DNA from: Hyphomicrobiales bacterium
Lineage (GTDB): Bacteria > Pseudomonadota > Alphaproteobacteria > Rhizobiales > Aestuariivirgaceae
Direction: 5' to 3'
Length of the DNA: 7,914 nt
Assembly: GCA_014380505.1 (NCBI GenBank)
Contig: JACMJT010000080.1
Span: forward strand, 1-7,914
Shown here one piece after another: positions 1 to 5,739 of the stretch (positions are counted from its first letter, which is position 1; each line of letters begins with the position of its first letter). The notes beneath the pieces were generated by a model that ran no database searches, was not told where the DNA came from, and was given only the letters and a program-made list of their open reading frames with translations. Position numbers and translations under genes: made by a program.

Positions 1-1
1 A

Positions 2-187
2 ACGCCGGCGCTCCTGCACAAGTGCGAAGCAGCGTTGATTCTGGCGCCCGTCACGCGCCTTGGCGATGCCGCTGCCGCTGGGAAGGCGCTCTCCATGTCA
101 GGCCTGCAGGCGGTCGATCATGTCGTGATCGGCCCAATCCATGCCGGCAAGGCGCGGGACTTCAATCTTGCGCCGGCTCACGCCTGA
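2..187 (+). CDS. C-terminal fragment of an unrecognised protein, cut by the left window edge
   Basis: An open frame enters from the left edge and runs 61 codons to a TGA at 185-187. The reading is protein-like: it has GC-rich third positions and a hydrophobic strand (ALILAPV) followed by an alanine-rich helix, a second strand (DHVVIGPI) and a charged tail ending NLAPAHA. Competing frames read as Arg/Ala-rich nonsense or are interrupted by stops. The strand-helix-strand order resembles the C-terminal part of P-loop ATPases such as the tyrosine autokinases of exopolysaccharide clusters. That would suit the acyltransferase and deacetylase next door, but it is only a weak inference because no diagnostic motif is visible. 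The last 26 bp overlap the 3' end of the convergent acyltransferase gene. I do not recognise the family with any confidence. Confidence 0.6.
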   Translation, partial: TPALLHKCEAALILAPVTRLGDAAAAGKALSMSGLQAVDHVVIGPIHAGKARDFNLAPAHA

Positions 188-1466
188 GGGGTTTGCCCAG
201 CAGGCCCTTGCGCAAGGACATGGCGGCGTTGCGCAGCGCTGGCGATTGTTTGACCAGGCGCTTTGCCAATGTGGCCGCGCCCATCAGGCCAACCCAAATA
301 AGCCCCCGCAAATTGGTTGCGGCGAGCAACAGGTGTAATGGCGTCACCTCATCGGCCCAGTGCCGCTTGTAATCCGAATCGCCAGCCGCGAAATCGAAGC
401 AACCAAGGCCCCGTTTGCAACTTGCTTCGATCGTTCGCCGCAGCGCCAGATCGCCCGGCGAATATTTGCGCAGGTCCGTTTCAGCCAGCGATGAGATCAT
501 GGCCCAGAAGCTATTATCATGAACTCCGCCCAGCAGGACGGCCTGCGGCTGACCCTGGAATTTGAGCGTATAAGGCAAGAGAACCGGATCGGTTTCGTCT
601 TGAAGGCTGGCAAGGCGATAGATGAACTCACGCTCGACGGAGCCGAAGACGCCGTGGACGCCGCGTTCACCCAACCGCTTTTCCTGCTGTTCGAACATGG
701 TTCGAAGCGTTGCGTGGGCCTCCTCCAGGGTTGCCGGCAACACAAACGATAGGTCGCCCCGTGCCGCGAACGCCCTTTCTTTCTTGCGATAGTAGCGCCG
801 CGTTTCCTTCGACCGCTTTTCGGCAAGCAGGGTGTCGTAGTCCGGCGAGAGAGCCATCCGGTAACAGCGATTGGGCCCTCGCATGTTGAAAAGCTTCTGC
901 AGCGGATGGGGCGTGCTACCGAGTGCTGCAGGCATGTTCACAAGGTGCACCGCATCCGGTCCCGCGAGGCTGACGACTTCCGTCCAGTGGCGGGAAAACC
1001 AGTCTCGCGATTGCGGCAGGAAAGCCGGGGCAAACAGACCGTGGCCATAGGTGGTGTGCGGAGTCCCCAGCCATTCGAGAACGCGGATGCCGGAGCGCCG
1101 CCTGATTTGCAGGGGCAGGATGAAGGCGGTTTCGCCGTTCTGGTTCCTGGCGGTCACAATGCGGATTTCGACGTTCCTGGCTTTTCCCACGGTCTCGCAC
1201 CAGGCGCGGCACCATAGAAACGTCTGGTAGAAAGTGCTGTGGGCGCGGTGCTGAAAGGCCGTCCAGAGGCCTTCCACCGGCGCAAGTTCCGTATGCAGCG
1301 CCAGTATCAAATGTTCCTGAACGGGTTCGACCAGCCGGGCCGCCGCCCGGGTCAACCCCGGCATGCCGCGCAACCGGTGCAGGGCAAGGGTTTTTTCACG
1401 AAGCCGCGCGTATGTTGGAGCCGGGTTCACCGTGTCCGGACGCCGTGCCATGCCAAATTCGGCCAT
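162..1466 (-). CDS. CelD/BcsL-family GNAT acyltransferase (exopolysaccharide-type)
   Basis: A 434-residue soluble protein of the type annotated as 'acetyltransferase involved in cellulose biosynthesis' (CelD/BcsL, Acetyltransf_6-like GNAT). An N-terminal subdomain (about residues 55-200) starts near LHTELAPVEGLW and includes WCRAWCETVG. A basic segment (about 218-232, RSKETRRYYRKK) leads into the GNAT core (about 238-365). The core ends in FDFAAGDSDYKRHWAD, a typical closing motif of this family. A basic amphipathic tail follows. The family is thought to transfer acyl groups in surface polysaccharide synthesis; donor and acceptor cannot be read from the sequence. The start is uncertain. ATG at 1466 is chosen; TTG at 1472, ATG at 1451 and ATG at 1364 are alternatives, and none has a good Shine-Dalgarno. 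It is divergent from, and probably overlaps, the polysaccharide deacetylase gene. Confidence 0.82.
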   Translation of the reverse strand: MAEFGMARRPDTVNPAPTYARLREKTLALHRLRGMPGLTRAAARLVEPVQEHLILALHTELAPVEGLWTAFQHRAHSTFYQTFLWCRAWCETVGKARNVEIRIVTARNQNGETAFILPLQIRRRSGIRVLEWLGTPHTTYGHGLFAPAFLPQSRDWFSRHWTEVVSLAGPDAVHLVNMPAALGSTPHPLQKLFNMRGPNRCYRMALSPDYDTLLAEKRSKETRRYYRKKERAFAARGDLSFVLPATLEEAHATLRTMFEQQEKRLGERGVHGVFGSVEREFIYRLASLQDETDPVLLPYTLKFQGQPQAVLLGGVHDNSFWAMISSLAETDLRKYSPGDLALRRTIEASCKRGLGCFDFAAGDSDYKRHWADEVTPLHLLLAATNLRGLIWVGLMGAATLAKRLVKQSPALRNAAMSLRKGLLGKPLRREPAQD

Positions 1467-2508
1467 ACTCAAGACCAGTCTCGATGTTCTGTACTATTCT
1501 GGGGCATCCCAGGCACTCCGCGGCATTCTGGGCGGTCGCGGAGCAATTTTCATGCTCCATCACGTGCGGCCGGGCGGTGGCTTGCAGAGGGGCTTTGCGC
1601 CCAATAGGGGCCTTGAGGTAACACCGGCGTTTCTCGACGATGTCATTAACCTTGTCGTGGCCCGGGGCTTCGATCTCGTGTCGCTCGATGAAGCCGTGGC
1701 GCGGACCGTTGGCGACAATCCTTCGGGACGGCCTTTTGCCGCCTTCACGCTCGACGATGGTTACCGCGACAATCTCATCCATGCGCGCCCGGTGTTTCGC
1801 AAGCACAAATGCCCGTTCACCATATTCGTGGCCCCCAGCATTGCCGATGGCACTTGCGAACTGTGGTGGCGCGGCCTTGAAGCCGCGATCGCCGGCGCCT
1901 CGCACGTCAATGCCGAGATCGACGGCACTCACTTGCACCTAGCCACCGTGACCGACGCCCAGAAGCGGCAAGCCTGGCAACGCCTCTATTGGCCGGTTCG
2001 AAACCTCGGCCAACAGTTCCAGCGCCAGTGGATCCGGAATTTCTGCGGAGAACACGGTGTCAACTTGGACGCGATCTGCCGGGCCGAGGCCATGGGCTGG
2101 GACGAGTTGCGTTTGCTCGCGGCCGATCCCTTGTGCACCATCGGCGCCCATACCATTCAACATTACGCGCTGAGCCAGCTCGGCGAGGCCGAAGCCCTGG
2201 ACGAGATGACCCGCTCCGCCGACCGGATCGAGCAAGAGCTTGGCACACGGCCCGCCTATTTCGCCTATCCCTATGGCGATGAGGGCTCCGCCGCCACGCG
2301 GGATTTCCGCCTTGCCGCGCAAGCGGGGTTCAAGGCCGCGGTGACCACGCGAAAAGGTCTGGTCTTCACCGGCCACAGGCATCACCTGACGGCGCTGCCG
2401 CGGGTTTCGCTTGCGGGCCAATATCAGAAGCTGCGCTATGTCGAAGTATTGCTGTCGGGTGCGGCGTTCGCGCTGTTCAACCGTTTCAAACGGCTGAACG
2501 TCGCCTAA
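1450..2508 (+). CDS. polysaccharide deacetylase family protein (carbohydrate esterase 4 / NodB-like)
   Basis: A 352-residue protein with all three recognisable NodB-homology motifs. Motif 1 is FTLDDGYRDN, with the catalytic and metal-binding aspartates at 102-103. Motif 2 is HTIQH, with metal-ligand histidines 234 and 238. Motif 3 is YPYGD (273-277). Such enzymes are metal-dependent and remove N- or O-acetyl groups from sugar polymers. The short N-terminal stretch before MLHHVRP (residues 35-41) matches a subgroup found in exopolysaccharide loci, and no clear signal peptide is seen, so a cytoplasmic or membrane-associated role is possible. ATG at 1450 is chosen because upstream codons in frame read as Arg-rich nonsense and because homologues start shortly before the MLHHV element. 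No strong ribosome-binding site is visible. Its TAA overlaps the stop of the convergent DUF2842 gene by 4 bp. With the neighbouring GNAT enzyme it suggests a polymer acylation/deacylation pair; the substrate is unknown. Confidence 0.85.
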   Translation: MPNSAILKTSLDVLYYSGASQALRGILGGRGAIFMLHHVRPGGGLQRGFAPNRGLEVTPAFLDDVINLVVARGFDLVSLDEAVARTVGDNPSGRPFAAFTLDDGYRDNLIHARPVFRKHKCPFTIFVAPSIADGTCELWWRGLEAAIAGASHVNAEIDGTHLHLATVTDAQKRQAWQRLYWPVRNLGQQFQRQWIRNFCGEHGVNLDAICRAEAMGWDELRLLAADPLCTIGAHTIQHYALSQLGEAEALDEMTRSADRIEQELGTRPAYFAYPYGDEGSAATRDFRLAAQAGFKAAVTTRKGLVFTGHRHHLTALPRVSLAGQYQKLRYVEVLLSGAAFALFNRFKRLNVA

Positions 2509-2846
2509 TCCGGCCGCGACATCCACCTGACGATCATCATCACCACCGGCAGCCACAGTACTCCCGCTACGATGTAGAAGGGGAGTTCGACGAAAATGCC
2601 GTGGCCGACAATCCATTGTCCACCGATGGCCATGGCCGCGAGACTGTAGACGATCAGGAAACCGACAGTCGCAAATGTGCCGATGAATTTGCGGGTGCGC
2701 AGCTTCATGCCCGCAGCGCTCGGGCGCGCGGGATCGCCGACGCGTTCTCCGTGGCCGATCGCCACCGGATCGCTGGCGGGAAACGACTCGGCCAGAGCTT
2801 CGTCGAGCTTTGCTTCAGGCGAATTCTTGGCCGGTGGTTTGCTCAT
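2505..2846 (-). CDS. DUF2842-like small membrane protein with an N-terminal ESFPASDP motif
   Basis: A 113-residue protein. Residues 47-113 (from MKLRTRKFIG) look like a DUF2842 protein: a basic start, a first membrane helix around 55-72, a short amphipathic linker, a second helix around 83-102 and a basic C-terminus ending RWMSRPD. DUF2842 has no assigned function to my knowledge. In front lies a 46-residue soluble extension containing DEALAESFPASDPVAI (15-30), a motif I know from small stand-alone alphaproteobacterial proteins of unknown role. ATG at 2846 is preferred over ATG at 2852 because an AGGA sits five bases upstream of it, whereas it would touch the other start. The gene diverges from ctaA across about 77 bp, and DUF2842 genes are commonly seen beside ctaA in this group. 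No catalytic residues can be identified. Confidence 0.8.
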   Translation of the reverse strand: MSKPPAKNSPEAKLDEALAESFPASDPVAIGHGERVGDPARPSAAGMKLRTRKFIGTFATVGFLIVYSLAAMAIGGQWIVGHGIFVELPFYIVAGVLWLPVVMMIVRWMSRPD

Positions 2847-2923
2847 GGTCATCCTGTCTTACAACGTGCCATGCGGCGCTGCATCACTTGAAGGAAAGCC
2901 GCGCCACCCTCTATCTGGCGGAC

Positions 2924-3961
2924 ATGGACACGCTCTCGCCCCGCCAGGCCGAAGCCCTGCCGTATATCAGGATATGGCTTTTCGCCGTGGCCTTTCTGAT
3001 CTTCTGCATGGTGATCGTGGGCGGCGCCACGCGCCTGACCGGAAGCGGCCTTTCGATCACCGAATGGCAACCCTTGCTGGGCGCAATACCGCCGCTCACG
3101 GACGCCGATTGGCAAGCGGCCTTCGAAAAATACCGGCTCATCCCTCAGTACATCGCCATCAATCAGGGCATGACGCTTGTCGAGTTCAAGTTCATCTACT
3201 GGTGGGAATGGTCGCACCGTTTCCTCGGCCGGTTCATCGGCGTGGCGTTCTTGCTGCCCTTCCTAGTCTTTGCCGCGACGAAGCGTTTGCCTCGAAGTCT
3301 TTGGCCATGGCTTGCCGCCATCTTCGTGCTGGGCGGACTGCAGGGCGCACTTGGCTGGTATATGGTGGCCTCGGGCCTCGTGGACCGGGTGGACGTGAGC
3401 CAATATCGCCTCGCAGCCCATTTGAGTCTCGCGGCCCTGATCTTTGCCGCAATACTTTGGCTGGCCCTTGGGCTTGGCGGAAAACGCCGTGCGCCAACAA
3501 AGGAACGCGAGCGGGCAGGACTGCTAATTCTGGCGCTGGTGCTGCTGCAAATCGCCGCCGGTGGCTTCGTAGCGGGGCTTGATGCGGGGCAGGGCTACAC
3601 CACCTGGCCCCTGATGGATGGTCAACTTGTTCCCGTCGGCCTCTTCGTGATGGAGTCCTGGTGGCGTAATTTCTTCGAGAATGCCATGACGGTGCAATTC
3701 AATCACCGGCTTCTTGCCTATGTCATCGCGGTTCTCGTGGCGGGTTACGCCTATGTGGTGCGCACCAAGGCATCGGCCATGCTGCTCATCGCCGTCGCGG
3801 CGCAGATTGCCTTCGGTATCTGGGCGCTGCTATGGCAGGTGCCCCTGTGGCTCGGCCTCATTCACCAGGGTGGCGCGCTCATCGTCCTCGCCGCCGCCCT
3901 GTGGAATTTGCACACTCTCCTCAGCCCGGCAACATCCGCCGCAGCACGTCATCGCGGTTGA
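2924..3961 (+). CDS. ctaA: heme A synthase, COX15/CtaA type
   Basis: A 345-residue polytopic membrane protein that oxidises the C8 methyl of heme O to the formyl group of heme A, for aa3-type cytochrome c oxidase. The family signature is clear. The first helix is followed by GGATRLTGSGLSITEWQP (33-50). The long first periplasmic loop ends in FIYWWEWSHRFLGR (90-103). The four conserved histidines of the two heme sites are H98 (SHRFLGR), H166 (AAHLSLA), H261 (NHRLLAY) and H314 (IHQGG). About eight membrane segments are seen, as expected. The cysteine pair of Bacillus CtaA is absent, consistent with the COX15 subgroup. ATG at 2924 is chosen because MDTLSPRQAEALPYIRIWL is a natural start for the family; upstream codons are not protein-like. 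No nearby Shine-Dalgarno is apparent. The last 41 bp overlap the 3' end of the convergent cytochrome b561 fusion gene. Confidence 0.95.
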   Translation: MDTLSPRQAEALPYIRIWLFAVAFLIFCMVIVGGATRLTGSGLSITEWQPLLGAIPPLTDADWQAAFEKYRLIPQYIAINQGMTLVEFKFIYWWEWSHRFLGRFIGVAFLLPFLVFAATKRLPRSLWPWLAAIFVLGGLQGALGWYMVASGLVDRVDVSQYRLAAHLSLAALIFAAILWLALGLGGKRRAPTKERERAGLLILALVLLQIAAGGFVAGLDAGQGYTTWPLMDGQLVPVGLFVMESWWRNFFENAMTVQFNHRLLAYVIAVLVAGYAYVVRTKASAMLLIAVAAQIAFGIWALLWQVPLWLGLIHQGGALIVLAAALWNLHTLLSPATSAAARHRG

Positions 3962-4931
3962 TGAAATGATGTTTGAGGGACGCAAGCACGTGAAGAACGA
4001 GGAGTGCGATGCCTGCGTTGCTGCCCCACTCGTGGATGTCGTCCATCGGCAGATTTAGGTCTGGAGCGGCTGGAACTGGAAAGGCACCGAAAATCGTGAT
4101 GCCAGCCGTGTAGGGCTCGTCCGACAGGAACTCCGGGAAGGCAAGCCATCCACTGAGAGGCAAGCCGATCATCAGCACATAAAAAAACACATGGGCGGCT
4201 TTCGACGCCATCTTTTCCAATGCACTCATTTCTGGGGGAAGGGGAGGCGGCGGATTAACAAAGCGCCATAGGAGGCGGAAGACGGAAAGCACCAAGACCG
4301 CGATGCCGATGGAAACATGAAGCGAGGGCAGCAATGTACCAATACCCTCGTCGGTTTCCATCAACTCTTCCCCGAAGAACAGCAAAACGATCATCAGCAG
4401 CGCGATAATCCAATGCAGACTCTTGGCCACAGTGTCATATCGGCTGGCGGCGGCCTCGCTTGAGCGAAGTGACGGTGAGGGGTTTGCCGCCGAGGCACGC
4501 TCCCTGCCTGAAAGTTTTCCATATTCGATCGCAGGGCAGCGGTTCATGACGACTTTGACGCCGGCGGCTTCCGCCCGCGCCGCGGCCGCATCGTTGCGCA
4601 CCGCGAGCTGCATCCAGATGACCTGGGGTTTTGGGTCCAGCATCAGAGCTTCATCGACGACAGTTCCGGCGGCATCCGGATTCCGGAACACATCCACCAT
4701 ATCGATGGCCACGGGAATATCCTTCAGCGCGACATAGACCGTCCGCCCATGGATTTTTCCACCGGCGTAGTTCGGATTGACCGGGATCACGTCGTAACCC
4801 TTGCCAAGCAGGAATTTCATCACGCCATGGGAGGGCCGCGTCTCCTTGCTGGAGGCTCCCACCAGCGCCACCGTCTTCACACTCCGCAGGATGCCGGAGA
4901 TATAGGCGGGATCGTAACTGTCGTGGTTCAT
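3921..4931 (-). CDS. fusion protein: CoA-binding (YccU-like) domain plus cytochrome b561
   Basis: One uninterrupted 336-residue frame joins two proteins usually separate. Residues 1-142 form a CoA-binding Rossmann domain (YccU type): VALVGASSKETRPSHGV (21-37), VIPVNPNYAGGKIHG (48-62), a PQVIWMQ strand (102-108) and the closing NRCPAIEYGKL (130-140). Residues 164-336 form a four-helix prokaryotic cytochrome b561 with one candidate heme histidine per helix: H173 (LHW), H205 (LHVSIG), H247 (AAHVFFYVLMIGLPLSGW) and H314 (VLHVLASLKHHF). Such proteins carry electrons between membrane quinone and other partners. The linker (143-163) is Ser/Ala-rich and encoded by an inverted repeat. ATG at 4931 is chosen because MNHDSYDPAYISGIL is a natural start for the CoA-binding domain and lies 16 bp past the crotonase stop; an in-frame ATG at 5009 would overlap that gene. 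Its tail overlaps ctaA. Functional linkage of the two domains is inference. Confidence 0.85.
   Translation of the reverse strand: MNHDSYDPAYISGILRSVKTVALVGASSKETRPSHGVMKFLLGKGYDVIPVNPNYAGGKIHGRTVYVALKDIPVAIDMVDVFRNPDAAGTVVDEALMLDPKPQVIWMQLAVRNDAAAARAEAAGVKVVMNRCPAIEYGKLSGRERASAANPSPSLRSSEAAASRYDTVAKSLHWIIALLMIVLLFFGEELMETDEGIGTLLPSLHVSIGIAVLVLSVFRLLWRFVNPPPPLPPEMSALEKMASKAAHVFFYVLMIGLPLSGWLAFPEFLSDEPYTAGITIFGAFPVPAAPDLNLPMDDIHEWGSNAGIALLVLHVLASLKHHFINRDDVLRRMLPG
4441..4496. repeat. imperfect inverted repeat in the fusion-gene linker
   Basis: Outer arms GGCGGC (4446-4451) and GCCGCC (4486-4491) enclose inner arms CCTC (4454-4457) and GAGG (4477-4480), with a short near-palindrome CGCTTGAGCG (4458-4467) inside. 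On the coding strand it encodes the linker NPSPSLRSSEAAAS between the CoA-binding and b561 domains. It is reminiscent of short palindromic elements that insert in frame in some alphaproteobacteria. Only one copy lies in this window, so repeat status is unproven. Confidence 0.35.
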
Positions 4932-4947
4932 GATATGATGCGGGACT

Positions 4948-5739
4948 TTATTGATCGGTCCATCGCGCTTGCCGCTTGGCCACGAATGCGCCGATGCCTT
5001 CCTCGGCATCGCGCGTCAGTAAATTTTCTGCCATAACCCGCGCGGTCAGGGCATAGGCGTCCTCGAGCGAGAGGCCCTGTTGCCCATGGAACGCCGCCTT
5101 GCCCATCTTGATGGTCATCTGCGATTTCGATGCAATCTTGTGTGCGAGTTCAGCTACCGCTTCAGAAAGCATGTTGGGCGACACCACGCGATTGATGAGG
5201 CCGATACGCGCGGCATCGGCGGCGGACACAATATCGCCCGTCAACAGCATCTCCATGGCGTGCTTGGGCGCCACATCGCGCGAAAGCGCCACCATGGGCG
5301 TTGAACAGAAGAGGCCGATGTTGACGCCCGGCGTGCAGAAGCCCGCGGTGTCGGCGGCAACCGCCAGATCGCAGCTTGCCACAAGCTGGCAGCCTGCGGC
5401 ACTTGCCAGCCCCCGCACCTCGGCGATCACGGGTTTTGGGTGGCGCACGATTGCCGCCATCAGCCCGGCGCAGGCCCGGAAGAGGGTGGTGAAATAGGCC
5501 TCTCCCTTGTCGGCGTCGGCCCGGTGCGCTGTGATTTCCTTGAGATTGTGTCCCGACGAAAAGGCTGGGCCGGTGGCGGCGATCACGATCACCCTGACCG
5601 CTGGATTAAGGGCTGCCTCGCTCAGCGCTTCCTGAAGGGCCGCCATCATTGCTTCCGACAGGCTGTTGCGCGTGGCGGGATCGTTGAGCGTCAGGCGCAG
5701 GATGCCGGAGGCCAGCTCGGTGATCAGCAGTCCGGTCAT
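4948..5739 (-). CDS. ECHDC3-like enoyl-CoA hydratase/isomerase family protein lacking the catalytic glutamates
   Basis: A 263-residue crotonase-fold protein of normal length. Landmarks are the first oxyanion-hole segment FSSGHNLKE (60-68), the second one GLASAAGCQLVASCDLAVAAD (110-130), TPGVNIGLFCSTPMVAL (136-152), and the C-terminal EGIGAFVAKRQARW typical of the family. The AAGCQL, TPGVNIGLFCSTP and GKAAFHGQ elements match my memory of the ECHDC3 group. Relative to rat mitochondrial crotonase, the two catalytic glutamates (Glu144, Glu164) fall on Gln118 and Gly138. Classical water addition is therefore unlikely; acyl-CoA binding or another reaction is possible. The ATG at 5739 overlaps the stop of the upstream gene as ATGA, with GGAA just ahead of it, indicating translational coupling. 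The CoA-binding/b561 fusion gene follows 16 bp downstream in the same operon. Confidence 0.88.
   Translation of the reverse strand: MTGLLITELASGILRLTLNDPATRNSLSEAMMAALQEALSEAALNPAVRVIVIAATGPAFSSGHNLKEITAHRADADKGEAYFTTLFRACAGLMAAIVRHPKPVIAEVRGLASAAGCQLVASCDLAVAADTAGFCTPGVNIGLFCSTPMVALSRDVAPKHAMEMLLTGDIVSAADAARIGLINRVVSPNMLSEAVAELAHKIASKSQMTIKMGKAAFHGQQGLSLEDAYALTARVMAENLLTRDAEEGIGAFVAKRQARWTDQ

Noticed and set aside
98..181. Small - strand GTG-initiated frame of 27 residues ending MDWADHDMIDRLQA
   Set aside because: Too short to support. It lies antisense to the C-terminal coding sequence at 2-187, which has better coding character, and has no ribosome-binding site.
1363..1449. Upstream extension of the polysaccharide deacetylase
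   Set aside because: Arg-rich codons antisense to the acyltransferase N-terminus, which reads better as protein on the other strand.
1939..2616. 225-codon open frame on the - strand
   Set aside because: It is antisense to the deacetylase catalytic region containing HTIQH and YPYG; Gly/Arg/Gln-rich composition shows it is a high-GC shadow.
2810..2923. Upstream extension of heme A synthase
   Set aside because: The added 38 residues are Cys/Ser/His-rich nonsense overlapping the start of the divergent DUF2842 gene.
2677..3582. 301-codon open frame on the + strand
   Set aside because: Out of frame with ctaA, whose conserved motifs cover the same bases; Arg/Pro/His-rich shadow.
4441..4496. Frameshift or sequencing error as the cause of the CoA-binding/b561 fusion
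   Set aside because: The frame is continuous across the linker with no stop and both domains are complete in the same frame; an error cannot be fully excluded, so the check is listed under findings.
4932..5009. Longer start for the CoA-binding/b561 fusion
   Set aside because: The extra 26 residues overlap the conserved C-terminus of the crotonase and do not resemble the CoA-binding family; ATG at 4931 fits better.
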